64,000 nucleotides of DNA from BRH-c54 sp965284565. GTDB lineage: Bacteria; Bacteroidota; Bacteroidia; Flavobacteriales_E; Vicingaceae. The notes beneath the pieces were generated by a model that was not told the DNA's origin, ran no database searches, and saw nothing but the letters and a program-made list of their open reading frames with translations. Positions 17,872 through 26,640 of the stretch are shown here, one piece after another (within the stretch, counting starts at the first letter, position 1; the number at the start of each line of letters is the position of its first letter). The position numbers and the translations under genes are program-made. The stretch lies in assembly GCA_965284565.1 (NCBI GenBank), contig OZ260100.1, forward strand, positions 1,736,001-1,800,000, given 5' to 3'.

Positions 17872-17905
17872 TTTCTTCCTCCTTCGGGGGATTAAGGGGG
17901 CTTTT
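17872..17905 (-). repeat. REP-like GC-rich repeat, copy 2 (inverted)
   Basis: Read on the minus strand it starts AAAAGCCCCCTTAATCCCCC and continues GAAGGAGGAAG, resembling copy 1 at 17746-17777. The two copies face each other across about 95 AT-rich bases between clpP and eno, the arrangement of paired REP-type elements or a small non-autonomous element. Confidence 0.75.
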
Positions 17906-17917
17906 AAAACTAGCACA

Positions 17918-19204
17918 ATGAGTTACATAGCACAAATTCATGCACGTCAAATTTTCGACTCTAGAGGAAACCCAACTGTTGAAGTAGATGTGGTTACCCA
18001 AAATGGTATTTTAGGAAGAGCAGCAGTGCCTTCAGGAGCATCTACAGGAAAATACGAAGCCGTTGAATTGAGAGATAACGATAAGAAAAATTATCTTGGA
18101 AAAGGCGTTTTAAAAGCAGTTCAAAATATTAATACCGTTATTAACGATGAGTTAAACGGAGCTTATATCATGGACCAAAGCACTATTGATAAAACATTAA
18201 TAGCACTTGATGGAACTGAAAATAAAGCCAATTTAGGTGCTAACGCTATTTTGGGAGTTTCTATGGCTGCTGCAAAAGCTGCTGCCGAAGAAGCTGGTTT
18301 GCCATTATTTAAATATATCGGTGGGGTTAATGCTAACGTGTTACCTATTCCTATGATGAACATCTTAAACGGAGGTTCGCATGCTGATAATAATATAGAT
18401 TTCCAAGAATTTATGGTAATGCCCGTTGGTGCTTCTTCTTTTAGCGAAGGTTTAAAAATGGGTGTGGAAATTTTCCATCATTTAAAAGCAGTTTTAAAAG
18501 ATAAAGGTTATTCCACCAATGTTGGTGATGAAGGCGGTTTTGCTCCTAACTTAAAATCTAACGAAGAAGCCATAGAAACCGTATTAAAAGCCATAGAAAA
18601 AGCAGGTTATAAACCAGGCGATGACGTTTACATTGCTATGGATGCTGCGAGTTCTGAGTTTTATAATGCAAAAGAAAAAGTATATCATTTCCACCAATCA
18701 ACTGGAGATAAATTAACTTCTTCAGAAATGGTAAGCTATTGGAAAGATTGGACAAAAAAATATCCAATTTTATCTATTGAAGATGGCTTAGATGAAGATG
18801 ATTGGAAAGGTTGGGCAGAATTGAATAAAACTATTGGAGATAAAGTTCAGTTGGTGGGTGATGATTTATTTGTAACCAATACCAAGCGTTTAGCAAAAGG
18901 AATTAAAGAAAAATCGGCTAATTCTATCTTAATTAAAGTAAACCAAATAGGTTCTTTAACAGAAACAATAAATGCTGTTGATATGGCAAATAGAGCTTCT
19001 TTCACATCAGTAATGAGTCACCGTTCGGGAGAAACTGAAGACACCACCATTGCCGATTTGGCGGTGGCATTAAACACAGGACAAATTAAAACAGGTTCGG
19101 CTTCTCGTTCGGATAGAATGGCAAAATACAACCAATTATTACGTATTGAAGAAATGCTTGGACACAGTGCTCAATACCTTGGTGAAGATTTTAAATTTCT
19201 TTAA
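17918..19204 (+). CDS. eno: Enolase
   Basis: Glycolytic enzyme of 428 residues that converts 2-phosphoglycerate to phosphoenolpyruvate. Start chosen at ATG 17918 (SYIAQIHARQIFDSRGNP); an in-frame TTG about 100 bases upstream would translate the repeat element. Family motifs: SGASTGKYEAVELRD, the catalytic and metal-binding stretches IEDGLDEDDW and GDDLFVTN, the catalytic Lys in ILIKVNQIGSLTE, and SHRSGETEDT near the C-terminus. Length and motifs are complete. Confidence 0.97.
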   Translation: MSYIAQIHARQIFDSRGNPTVEVDVVTQNGILGRAAVPSGASTGKYEAVELRDNDKKNYLGKGVLKAVQNINTVINDELNGAYIMDQSTIDKTLIALDGTENKANLGANAILGVSMAAAKAAAEEAGLPLFKYIGGVNANVLPIPMMNILNGGSHADNNIDFQEFMVMPVGASSFSEGLKMGVEIFHHLKAVLKDKGYSTNVGDEGGFAPNLKSNEEAIETVLKAIEKAGYKPGDDVYIAMDAASSEFYNAKEKVYHFHQSTGDKLTSSEMVSYWKDWTKKYPILSIEDGLDEDDWKGWAELNKTIGDKVQLVGDDLFVTNTKRLAKGIKEKSANSILIKVNQIGSLTETINAVDMANRASFTSVMSHRSGETEDTTIADLAVALNTGQIKTGSASRSDRMAKYNQLLRIEEMLGHSAQYLGEDFKFL

Positions 19205-19272
19205 CAAAAAGTGTAAAAAAATAGAAAGTAGTTTATTAATTTAGCAAACGTCAAAAAAATAAAGAAATAAAT

Positions 19273-20559
19273 ATGTCAGAAATAGCAAAATTAGAATTAG
19301 ACGGGAAAGTATATGAGTTTCCTGTTATAGAAGGAACAGAAAATGAAAAAGCCATTGATATATCTGCTCTTAGAGCAAAAACAGGATATATTACTATTGA
19401 TAGCGGATTTAAAAATACTGGCTCTACACAAAGTGCCATTACTTTTTTAGATGGTGAAGAAGGTATTTTAAGATACAGAGGTTATCCAATAGAACAGTTG
19501 GCAGAGAAGGCAGAATTTTTAGAAGTAGCTTTTTTATTGATATATGGAGAATTACCGACTAAAGAAGAATATACTAAATTTCAAGAAAACATTACTAAGC
19601 ATACGTTAATTCATGAAGATATGAAGCACTTTTTTGATGCTTACCCACCAAAAGCTCATCCAATGGGTATTTTGGCGGCATCATTATCTTCACTATCAAC
19701 ATTCTACCCTGAATCTTTAGATCCAAACAGACCTAAAGAAGCAGTAGATTTAACCATGCAAAGATTAATTGCTAAAGTACCTACATTAGCAGCTTGGGCT
19801 TACAAAAATGCCATGCGTCACCCAGTAATTTATCCAAATAATAACTTAGATTACTGTTCTAACTTTTTAAATATGATGTTTGCTATGCCAACAGATGATT
19901 ATGAAGTAGATCCAGTTGTAGCAAGTGCTTTAAACAAGTTGTTAATCTTACATGCTGATCATGAACAGAACTGTTCTACATCTACAGTAAGAATTGTAGG
20001 TTCATCACAAGCAAATTTATATACATCAATTTCAGCAGGAGTTTCTGCACTTTGGGGTCCACTACATGGTGGAGCAAACCAAGCAGTAATTGAAATGTTG
20101 GAAGCTATAAAAGCTGATGGAGGAGATACTGAAAAATGGATAGCAAAAGCAAAAGATAAAGATGACTCTTTCCGTTTAATGGGATTTGGACATAGAGTTT
20201 ACAAAAACTTCGACCCAAGAGCTACGATTATTAAAAAAGCAGCTGATGATGTATTAGACGCTTTAGGAGTAGATGATCCTATTTTAGATATTGCTAAAAA
20301 ATTAGAAAAAGTAGCTTTAGAAGATGAATACTTTAAAGCGAGAGGACTTTACCCTAACGTTGATTTCTACTCAGGAATTATTTATAGAGCATTGGGAATA
20401 CCTACAGAAATGTTTACAGTAATGTTTGCTTTAGGAAGGTTGCCAGGTTGGATAGCTCAATGGAAAGAAATGATTGAGAACAAAGAACCAATTGGTCGTC
20501 CTCGTCAGGTTTATACAGGTGCTACTAAAAGAGATTACGTAACTATAGAAAACAGGTAA
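19273..20559 (+). CDS. gltA: Citrate synthase (type II)
   Basis: TCA-cycle entry enzyme of 428 residues that condenses acetyl-CoA with oxaloacetate. Signature sequences include the catalytic His segment LHADHEQNCSTSTVR, GPLHGGANQAV, and the GFGHRVYKNFDPR motif with the oxaloacetate-binding His and Arg. An N-terminal beta-domain of about 50 residues precedes the helical core, as in type II enzymes. The gene is followed by its own terminator. Confidence 0.96.
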   Translation: MSEIAKLELDGKVYEFPVIEGTENEKAIDISALRAKTGYITIDSGFKNTGSTQSAITFLDGEEGILRYRGYPIEQLAEKAEFLEVAFLLIYGELPTKEEYTKFQENITKHTLIHEDMKHFFDAYPPKAHPMGILAASLSSLSTFYPESLDPNRPKEAVDLTMQRLIAKVPTLAAWAYKNAMRHPVIYPNNNLDYCSNFLNMMFAMPTDDYEVDPVVASALNKLLILHADHEQNCSTSTVRIVGSSQANLYTSISAGVSALWGPLHGGANQAVIEMLEAIKADGGDTEKWIAKAKDKDDSFRLMGFGHRVYKNFDPRATIIKKAADDVLDALGVDDPILDIAKKLEKVALEDEYFKARGLYPNVDFYSGIIYRALGIPTEMFTVMFALGRLPGWIAQWKEMIENKEPIGRPRQVYTGATKRDYVTIENR

Positions 20560-20574
20560 ATATATTGTCAAATT

Positions 20575-20610
20575 AAAAAAGCTCAACTAGCAATAGTTGA
20601 GCTTTTTTTT
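20575..20610 (+). terminator. Intrinsic terminator after gltA
   Basis: Stem GCTCAACTA / TAGTTGAGC with a GCAA tetraloop, flanked by A-run and T-run (eight T). It also faces the 3' end of the opposing tRNA-Arg and could end that transcript. Confidence 0.94.
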
Positions 20611-20611
20611 G

Positions 20612-20685
20612 TGACCTCGACAGGATTCAAACCTGTAACCTTCTGAGCCGTAATCAGATGCGCTATTCAGTTGCGCCACGAGGCC
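20612..20685 (-). tRNA. tRNA-Arg (anticodon ACG)
   Basis: 74 nucleotides on the minus strand. Acceptor arms GGCCTCG and CGAGGTC pair with one G-U; the anticodon loop TTACGGC gives ACG (read as ICG); the T-arm has the TTTGAATC loop region. CCA is not encoded. It lies antisense between gltA and the FAD-oxidase gene. Confidence 0.95.
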
Positions 20686-20695
20686 TAATTGACTG

Positions 20696-20703
20696 CAAAT
20701 ATA
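20696..20703 (-). promoter_or_regulatory. -7 box of tRNA-Arg promoter
   Basis: TATATTTG on the minus strand fits TAnnTTTG and ends 10 bases before the mature tRNA. The -33 element is weak (TTAG about 21 bases upstream). Confidence 0.6.
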
Positions 20704-20776
20704 GAAAAAATGGCTGTATTTTCTCTAATTTTATTATTTTTAGATTTTATAAAATCACATCAAAAAATAGTTCACT

Positions 20777-22183
20777 ATGTCTGTTTATGGAAAAGTAACA
20801 ACTGCTATTATTCAACAATTACAAGCATTAGTTGGCGATAATTTTGTTTTATGGGATGATGAAAGTTTAAGTAAATACAGTCATGATGAAACGGAAGATT
20901 TGAAGTTTTTTCCTGAAGTAATTGTAAAGCCAAGAACAGCAGAAGAAATAAGTTCCATAGTAACACTATGTAATGAGCATTTAATTCCACTAACTCCTAG
21001 AGGTGCCGGTACTGGTTTGAGTGGTGGAGCTTTGCCTGTAAATAAAGGTATTTTACTTTCTATGGAACGTTTTAATAGCATTATTGAAATTGATGAAAGA
21101 AATTTACAAGCTATCATTGAACCAGGAGTTATCACTCAAGAGTTTCAAGAAGTGGTAAAAGCTAAAGGACTATTTTATCCTCCCGACCCTGCCAGCAAAG
21201 GCAGTTGTTTTATAGGTGGTAATTTAGCAGAAAATTCTGGTGGACCAAAAGCGGTAAAATATGGTGTTACCAAAGATTATGTTTTAAATTTAGAAGTAGT
21301 ACTTCCCACAGGTGAAATAATATGGACGGGAGCTAATGTGCTAAAGAACTCTACAGGTTATAACCTTACACAATTATTGGTAGGTAGCGAAGGTACATTA
21401 GGTATTATTACTAAAGCGGTTTTTAAGCTTATTCCACACCCAAAGCAAGACTTGTTAATGCTTGTTCCTTTTGTTTCAGCTGAAGAAGCATGTAGTGCTG
21501 TGGCTGCAATTTTTAATGCAGGTATAACTCCTTCAGCAATGGAATTAATGGAAAGAGATGCTATTTTATGGGGAAAAAAATTTATAAATGATACTGTCAT
21601 CAATATTGAAGATGGAATTGAAGCTCATTTACTTATTGAAGTAGATGGAAATGATATGGATGTTTTGTATAAAGACTGTGAACTCATTTATCAGGTATTA
21701 GAGACTTTTAAAACTGGAGAAATACTTTTTGCCGATGATGCCACTCAAAAAGAGAAACTTTGGAAGATTAGAAGAGTGATTGGTGAAGCCGTAAAAAGTC
21801 AATCCATTTATAAAGAAGAAGATACTGTGGTGCCTAGAGCAGAGTTACCCAAGTTACTTAAAGGCGTAAAAGAAATAGGAAATAGATACGGTTTTAAATC
21901 AGTTTGTTACGGACATGCTGGAGACGGAAACTTACATGTAAATATCATCAAAGAAAACATGAGTGATGAAGCTTGGAACAATGAATTACCAAAAGGAATA
22001 GCAGAGATTTTTCAACTTTGTGTACAATTAAAAGGCACTATTTCTGGAGAACATGGTATTGGTTACGTTCAGAAATCATATATGAATATTCCTTTTGATG
22101 AAAAAACATTATTATTGCAAAAACAGATAAAATCTGTCTTCGATCCAAATAATATACTTAATCCAAGCAAAATTTTTCCATAA
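20777..22183 (+). CDS. GlcD-like FAD-linked oxidase (glycolate or D-lactate dehydrogenase type)
   Basis: Flavoprotein of 468 residues with a PCMH-type FAD-binding domain (VKPRTAEEIS, then TPRGAGTGLSGGALP and PPDPASKGSCFIGGN, residues about 50-160). The C-terminal oxidase domain carries the CYGHAGDGNLHVNI and SGEHGIGYVQK motifs. Such enzymes oxidise D-2-hydroxy acids and pass electrons to quinone or another carrier. The substrate cannot be told from sequence, and no GlcE/GlcF iron-sulfur partner is adjacent. Complete and of normal length. Confidence 0.9.
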   Translation: MSVYGKVTTAIIQQLQALVGDNFVLWDDESLSKYSHDETEDLKFFPEVIVKPRTAEEISSIVTLCNEHLIPLTPRGAGTGLSGGALPVNKGILLSMERFNSIIEIDERNLQAIIEPGVITQEFQEVVKAKGLFYPPDPASKGSCFIGGNLAENSGGPKAVKYGVTKDYVLNLEVVLPTGEIIWTGANVLKNSTGYNLTQLLVGSEGTLGIITKAVFKLIPHPKQDLLMLVPFVSAEEACSAVAAIFNAGITPSAMELMERDAILWGKKFINDTVINIEDGIEAHLLIEVDGNDMDVLYKDCELIYQVLETFKTGEILFADDATQKEKLWKIRRVIGEAVKSQSIYKEEDTVVPRAELPKLLKGVKEIGNRYGFKSVCYGHAGDGNLHVNIIKENMSDEAWNNELPKGIAEIFQLCVQLKGTISGEHGIGYVQKSYMNIPFDEKTLLLQKQIKSVFDPNNILNPSKIFP

Positions 22184-22185
22184 AA

Positions 22186-22214
22186 AAAGTCCCTCAAAAA
22201 AATTAAGGGACTTT
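22186..22214 (+). terminator. Intrinsic terminator after the FAD-oxidase gene
   Basis: Stem AAAGTCCCT / AGGGACTTT with an 11-base loop, beginning 3 bases after the stop. The T-run is short and interrupted. Confidence 0.75.
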
Positions 22215-22391
22215 AATTCAAAGGGAGGAGATTTTTTATGATTTAACTACCTATCTAATTAACTTTTAAAAATTTATCTCCTTAATACATTAAAAGACGA
22301 TTGAAATTTATAAAAGGTTGCTTCATTATTTTTTTATCTTAGGATTATAATAATTAAATAAACTATTATTTTCTAAATAATATTATATCCG

Positions 22392-22399
22392 TAAATTTG
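22392..22399 (+). promoter_or_regulatory. Possible -7 box upstream of the M43 protease gene
   Basis: TAAATTTG fits TAnnTTTG and lies 28 bases before the start codon. No good TTTG element stands at the right distance. The rest of the 243-base gap holds only the terminator at its left end. Confidence 0.4.
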
Positions 22400-22426
22400 G
22401 TAAGCATTAATTAAACTAAAACTTTC

Positions 22427-24616
22427 ATGAAAAAAATTACATTATTAAGCTTATTTTCAATATTATTTACTGTTTTGCTAAACGGTCAAATTAATGGAAA
22501 TAAAATTCAAGCAAACAAAACAAAGGCTAACACTGCTTTAGATGACAATTTAACTCAACAGTTAATTCAAGAAGCTCCAAAAACACCAAGTGGACATATT
22601 AGATGTTTTTCCGATGAAATGCATCAAGTTCATCAACAAGTCAATCCACAAATGGAATCCGTAGATGACTTTGAAACTTGGATGGAAGAAAAGTTAAAAA
22701 CTTATGCTCAAGATAATGCTAACAATAAAGCATCAAGAGTAATTCCTGTGGTAGTACATGTTTTGTATGGAAACTCAACACAAAACATCAGTATGACTCA
22801 AATTCAGTCTCAAATAACTGCATTGAATCAAGATTTTTCTGCTTCAAACACAGACATCTCTAATGTGCCTTCTACTTTTCAATCGGTTATTGGTAATTGT
22901 GATATCGAGTTTTGTTTAGCTCAGATAGATCCAAATAACCAACCAACGAATGGAGTTAACAGAGTTAATGTAGGAACAAGTTCACTAACCACAAATCAAA
23001 TAGATGGTACATGGAAGCCACAAACTCAGTGGGATCCTACTAAATATTTCAATATTTGGGTAGCTAACATTCAAGGTGGTGTTTTAGGGTATGCTCAATT
23101 CCCTTCTTCTTCAGGTTTAGGAGGTATGCCTGGGAATGGTGGTTCAGCTAATACTGATGGAGTAGTTATTCTTTATAATGCCTTTGGGACAACAGGTGCT
23201 GTTAGTGCTCCTTACAACAAAGGAAGAACAGCAACACATGAAATTGGTCACTGGTTAGGTCTTCGTCATATTTGGGGAGATGCTACTTGTGGAAATGATT
23301 TTTGTAATGATACACCTACTCAACAAACAGCTAACTATAACTGTAGAACTCACCCTTATAATGTAGGAGCTTGTTCAGGAAATACTACTGGTGAAATGTT
23401 TATGAACTACATGGATTATGTACCAGATGCCTGTATGTATATGTTCTCTGCAAACCAAAAAGCAAGAATGGATGTTGTTTTACAGAATTCTCCTAGAAGA
23501 GGTTCTTTACTTACATCTACTGTTTGTGGGGTTGCTCCATTAAATGCTAATTTTGTTGCTTCTTCCACTACGATTACAGCAGGACAATCGGTTACTTTTA
23601 CCAATACATCTTCAGGACCAAATCCTATTACTTCTAACTCATGGAATTTTGATGTAACTTCTCAAGGAGGTGTTACTCCATCAACCTCAACAGCTGCAAC
23701 TCCTCCCTCCATTACTTACAACAATGTTGGAACTTACACAGTTTCATTAACTGTTGGTGATGGAACTAGTACTGATAATGAAACTAAAAACAGTTACATT
23801 ACAGTTATAGCTGCTGGTAGTCAGGTTTGTGATTCTACTGCTGCAACTTGGGATCTTGGACAACATGGTAGTCAAACAGGAGCTTATATTTGGGGTGGAG
23901 GAAATGGATATATTATGGGTCAAAATAGTTATGGAGATAATGGTTGGGCAGATAAAGTTCCATACACAGGTTCTGGAACTTTCTTAACAGATGTTATTTA
24001 CTATTTTAGCACTTCAGGAACTGGTAATGTAAACCTAAAAGTTTGGGGATTAAATGCAGGTGCTCCAGGAACTGTTTTAGCTCAACAATCCGTTCAAGCT
24101 TCACAATTAGGTACAGGAGGAGCTCCAACGGTATGGTCTCTTTCAACCCCACCATCTTTAAATGGAAATTTCTTTGTTGGTCATGATCATACTACATTAG
24201 TTAATGGTGATACCGTAGCTCTTATGGCTGCACCTACAGGAACAAACACTGTGTGGGCAAAGGAAACAACAGGATGGATTGATTTAGCTACTTATAGCTT
24301 AGACCATAGTGCAGCTGTTATTCCTGTAATATGTAATAGTACTACAACAGGTGAAAAAGAAATTTTAGGTACAATTAATGAGATTTTAGTTTTCCCAAAC
24401 CCTTCAAACGGAACTTTAAATATTGCTCTAACGGAGAAAAAAGAAACTACTATTGAAATTTATAACCTTGTTGGAGAATTAATTTACACAAGTGGCAACC
24501 CACTAAACACTCAGTTATTTACTATCAACATAGATAATCAACCTAATGGTATTTATTTTGTAAATATTAAATCCGATAATAACATCACCACTAAAAAAGT
24601 ATTGATTGCTAAGTAG
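22427..24616 (+). CDS. Secreted M43-type zinc metalloprotease with PKD and T9SS domains
   Basis: Protein of 729 residues. After the signal peptide (to about LLNGQ) and a propeptide comes a peptidase M43 (pappalysin-type) domain with the zinc site HEIGHWLGLRH near residue 275 and a Met-turn at MNYMDY. A PKD domain follows (SFTNTSSG-like start and WNFDV, about 370-465), then a galactose-binding-like beta domain, then a type A T9SS sorting domain (FPNPSNGTLNI...GIYFVNI...KKVLIAK). It should be exported by the T9SS and act on extracellular protein. All catalytic residues are in place. Confidence 0.93.
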   Translation: MKKITLLSLFSILFTVLLNGQINGNKIQANKTKANTALDDNLTQQLIQEAPKTPSGHIRCFSDEMHQVHQQVNPQMESVDDFETWMEEKLKTYAQDNANNKASRVIPVVVHVLYGNSTQNISMTQIQSQITALNQDFSASNTDISNVPSTFQSVIGNCDIEFCLAQIDPNNQPTNGVNRVNVGTSSLTTNQIDGTWKPQTQWDPTKYFNIWVANIQGGVLGYAQFPSSSGLGGMPGNGGSANTDGVVILYNAFGTTGAVSAPYNKGRTATHEIGHWLGLRHIWGDATCGNDFCNDTPTQQTANYNCRTHPYNVGACSGNTTGEMFMNYMDYVPDACMYMFSANQKARMDVVLQNSPRRGSLLTSTVCGVAPLNANFVASSTTITAGQSVTFTNTSSGPNPITSNSWNFDVTSQGGVTPSTSTAATPPSITYNNVGTYTVSLTVGDGTSTDNETKNSYITVIAAGSQVCDSTAATWDLGQHGSQTGAYIWGGGNGYIMGQNSYGDNGWADKVPYTGSGTFLTDVIYYFSTSGTGNVNLKVWGLNAGAPGTVLAQQSVQASQLGTGGAPTVWSLSTPPSLNGNFFVGHDHTTLVNGDTVALMAAPTGTNTVWAKETTGWIDLATYSLDHSAAVIPVICNSTTTGEKEILGTINEILVFPNPSNGTLNIALTEKKETTIEIYNLVGELIYTSGNPLNTQLFTINIDNQPNGIYFVNIKSDNNITTKKVLIAK

Positions 24617-24644
24617 TGAGTTAATTATTATTAATTTTTTTAAG

Positions 24645-24673
24645 GAGCCTCATTTTTTTGAGGCTCTTTTTTT
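24645..24673 (+). terminator. Intrinsic terminator after the M43 protease gene
   Basis: Stem GAGCCTCA / TGAGGCTC with a six-T loop, followed by a run of eight T. Confidence 0.93.
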
Positions 24674-24683
24674 ATCTTATGCT

Positions 24684-24691
24684 TACCTTTG
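24684..24691 (+). promoter_or_regulatory. -7 box of the mqnE promoter
   Basis: TACCTTTG fits TAnnTTTG exactly and ends 20 bases before the mqnE ATG. The nearest TTTG (24657-24660) lies in the terminator hairpin with a 23-base spacer, longer than normal. Confidence 0.55.
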
Positions 24692-24711
24692 TTAAAAATA
24701 TTTTACCACTT

Positions 24712-25866
24712 ATGGATAATACAACCATTAACTCACTGTTTTCATTAACAGTAACAGACAACCAATTAAAGGACATTTATAATAAGATATTGAATGAAGA
24801 AAGAGTTACTCCCGAAGAAGGGATATACTTATTTTACAATGCCGAACTAAGCCATTTAGGAACGCTTGCCAACTATATCAGAGAAAAAAAACACGGAAAT
24901 AAAACCTATTTCAATAAAAACTTCCATATAGAACCAACTAATATTTGTGTTTTCGATTGTAAATTTTGTTCCTACTCTCGTTTTTTAAGAGAAAAAGATG
25001 AATATGATGCTTGGGAACTTTCTGAAGAGGATATTTATAATGCGATTAGAAATTATGAAGGAAAAGATATTACCGAAGTTCATATTGTTGGTGGTGTTCA
25101 TCCAAAAATGGGATTAGCGTACTTCAAAAACTTAATTGAAAATATTAAACAAATTCGCCCAGATATACATGTGAAAGCTTTTACCGCTGTTGAATTAGAC
25201 TATATGTGTAAAAAAGCCAAAGTTAGTTATGAAGAAGGATTGAAAATATTAAAAGATGCCGGACAAGGCTCTTTACCTGGTGGTGGAGCAGAAATTTTTG
25301 ATGAAGAAATTAGAATTCAAATCTGTAAAGATAAATGTACTTCCGAACAATGGTTGCAAATGCACGAGGCTGCTCATAAAGTTGGAATGCCTTCTAATGC
25401 CACTATGCTTTACGGACATCTTGAAAAATATGAACACCTTATCGACCATATGAACAGACTAAGAAATCTTCAAGACAAAACAGGAGGTTTTAATGCTTTT
25501 ATTCCTCTAAAATTCAGAAATAAAAATAATCAGATGTCTAATATTGAAGAAGTAAGCATAATTGAAGATTTGAAAGTTTATGCTATGGGTAGAATTTTTC
25601 TTGATAATTTTAACCACATAAAAGCTTATTGGCCAATGATAGGAAGAAAAACAACTCAATTGTTACTTTCTTTTGGTGTAAACGATATTGATGGAACTGT
25701 TGATGATTCAACAAAAATATATACAATGGCTGGAGCTGAAGAGCAAAAACCAACCATGACTTCTGAACAAATGATTCAATTGATAAAAGAAGTTGGTAGA
25801 AAACCTATTGAAAGAGATAGTATATATAACGAACTGAATGATTATTCAGAACCAATTTTAGCCTAA
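24712..25866 (+). CDS. mqnE: MqnE, aminodeoxyfutalosine synthase
   Basis: Radical SAM enzyme of 384 residues that makes 6-amino-6-deoxyfutalosine in the futalosine route to menaquinone. The iron-sulfur motif CxxxCxxC is Cys79, Cys83 and Cys86 in CVFDCKFCSYSR. The HIVGGVHPKMG and GQGSLPGGGAEIF stretches and the C-terminal GAEEQKPTMT motif are those of MqnE rather than MqnC. Start chosen at ATG 24712; a TTG upstream would begin inside the preceding terminator. The next gene starts 10 bases later. Confidence 0.93.
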   Translation: MDNTTINSLFSLTVTDNQLKDIYNKILNEERVTPEEGIYLFYNAELSHLGTLANYIREKKHGNKTYFNKNFHIEPTNICVFDCKFCSYSRFLREKDEYDAWELSEEDIYNAIRNYEGKDITEVHIVGGVHPKMGLAYFKNLIENIKQIRPDIHVKAFTAVELDYMCKKAKVSYEEGLKILKDAGQGSLPGGGAEIFDEEIRIQICKDKCTSEQWLQMHEAAHKVGMPSNATMLYGHLEKYEHLIDHMNRLRNLQDKTGGFNAFIPLKFRNKNNQMSNIEEVSIIEDLKVYAMGRIFLDNFNHIKAYWPMIGRKTTQLLLSFGVNDIDGTVDDSTKIYTMAGAEEQKPTMTSEQMIQLIKEVGRKPIERDSIYNELNDYSEPILA

Positions 25867-25876
25867 GCCATTTATT

Positions 25877-26632
25877 TTGGAAAACAAAAAAGTCATTATT
25901 ACTGGACATAGAGGTGCAGCAGGATTAGCTCCTGAAAACACTTTAGCTTCTATTCAACTTGCTATAGAGCTTGGTGTTGATAGAGTAGAAATTGATGTTC
26001 AACAGACTAAAGACAATAGAATTATTGTATTGCACGATAGAACACTTAGAAGAACTACAACTGGACATGGTTTTGTAAAAAACCTTACTTACGATGAAAT
26101 TCTTCAGTTTAGTGCAGGTTATAAGTTCAATAAGTTTTATATCAATGAAAAAGTGCCAACACTAGAGCAAGTTATTGATTTAATTGACGGAAAAGTAGAA
26201 CTACTTATTGAGACCAAATATAGTTACATGTACTACCCTAATATTGAAAGACATATTATCAATATCATAAAAAATAAAAATGCTAAAGATTGGTGCAAAA
26301 TAATTTCTTTTAATGATAGAGCCCTCTTTAGAATTAATAAACTAGATAATAGCATTAAGCTAGGCAAATTGTTTGTTGGAAAACATGCGCACCTCCCGCT
26401 TTCTTTTGATAAAGGATTAAATATTAGGCCTTTAAAAAGATATAACTTTGTAGATGAAGTAATTGTAAAACACGATTACGCTACTAAAGCAATTATTGAA
26501 AAAGTACATGATTTCGGTAAGGAACTACATGTTTGGACAGTAAACAACGAAGACACTATTCAAAAGCTTATTGAAAGAGGTGTTGATGGTATTATCTCAG
26601 ATTACCCCAATTTATTGATGAAGTATAGGTGA
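25877..26632 (+). CDS. Glycerophosphodiester phosphodiesterase
   Basis: TIM-barrel phosphodiesterase of 251 residues that hydrolyses glycerophosphodiesters to glycerol-3-phosphate and an alcohol. Motifs are GHRGAAGLAPENT (catalytic His and Arg) at the N-terminus, EIDVQQTKD with the metal-binding acids, VLHDRTLRRTTTG, and VWTVN near the end. There is no signal peptide, so it is probably cytoplasmic. The start appears to be TTG (25877-25879); no ATG stands near the N-terminus. It lies 10 bases after mqnE and is probably co-transcribed with it. Confidence 0.92.
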   Translation: MENKKVIITGHRGAAGLAPENTLASIQLAIELGVDRVEIDVQQTKDNRIIVLHDRTLRRTTTGHGFVKNLTYDEILQFSAGYKFNKFYINEKVPTLEQVIDLIDGKVELLIETKYSYMYYPNIERHIINIIKNKNAKDWCKIISFNDRALFRINKLDNSIKLGKLFVGKHAHLPLSFDKGLNIRPLKRYNFVDEVIVKHDYATKAIIEKVHDFGKELHVWTVNNEDTIQKLIERGVDGIISDYPNLLMKYR

Positions 26633-26640
26633 AAAAAGTA

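Noticed and set aside
17819..17917. In-frame extension of enolase from a TTG codon
   Set aside because: It would translate the GC-rich repeat element and has no likeness to enolase N-termini; ATG 17918 gives the family start.
24658..24711. Upstream TTG start for mqnE
   Set aside because: It lies inside the terminator hairpin of the previous gene and upstream of the mqnE -7 box.
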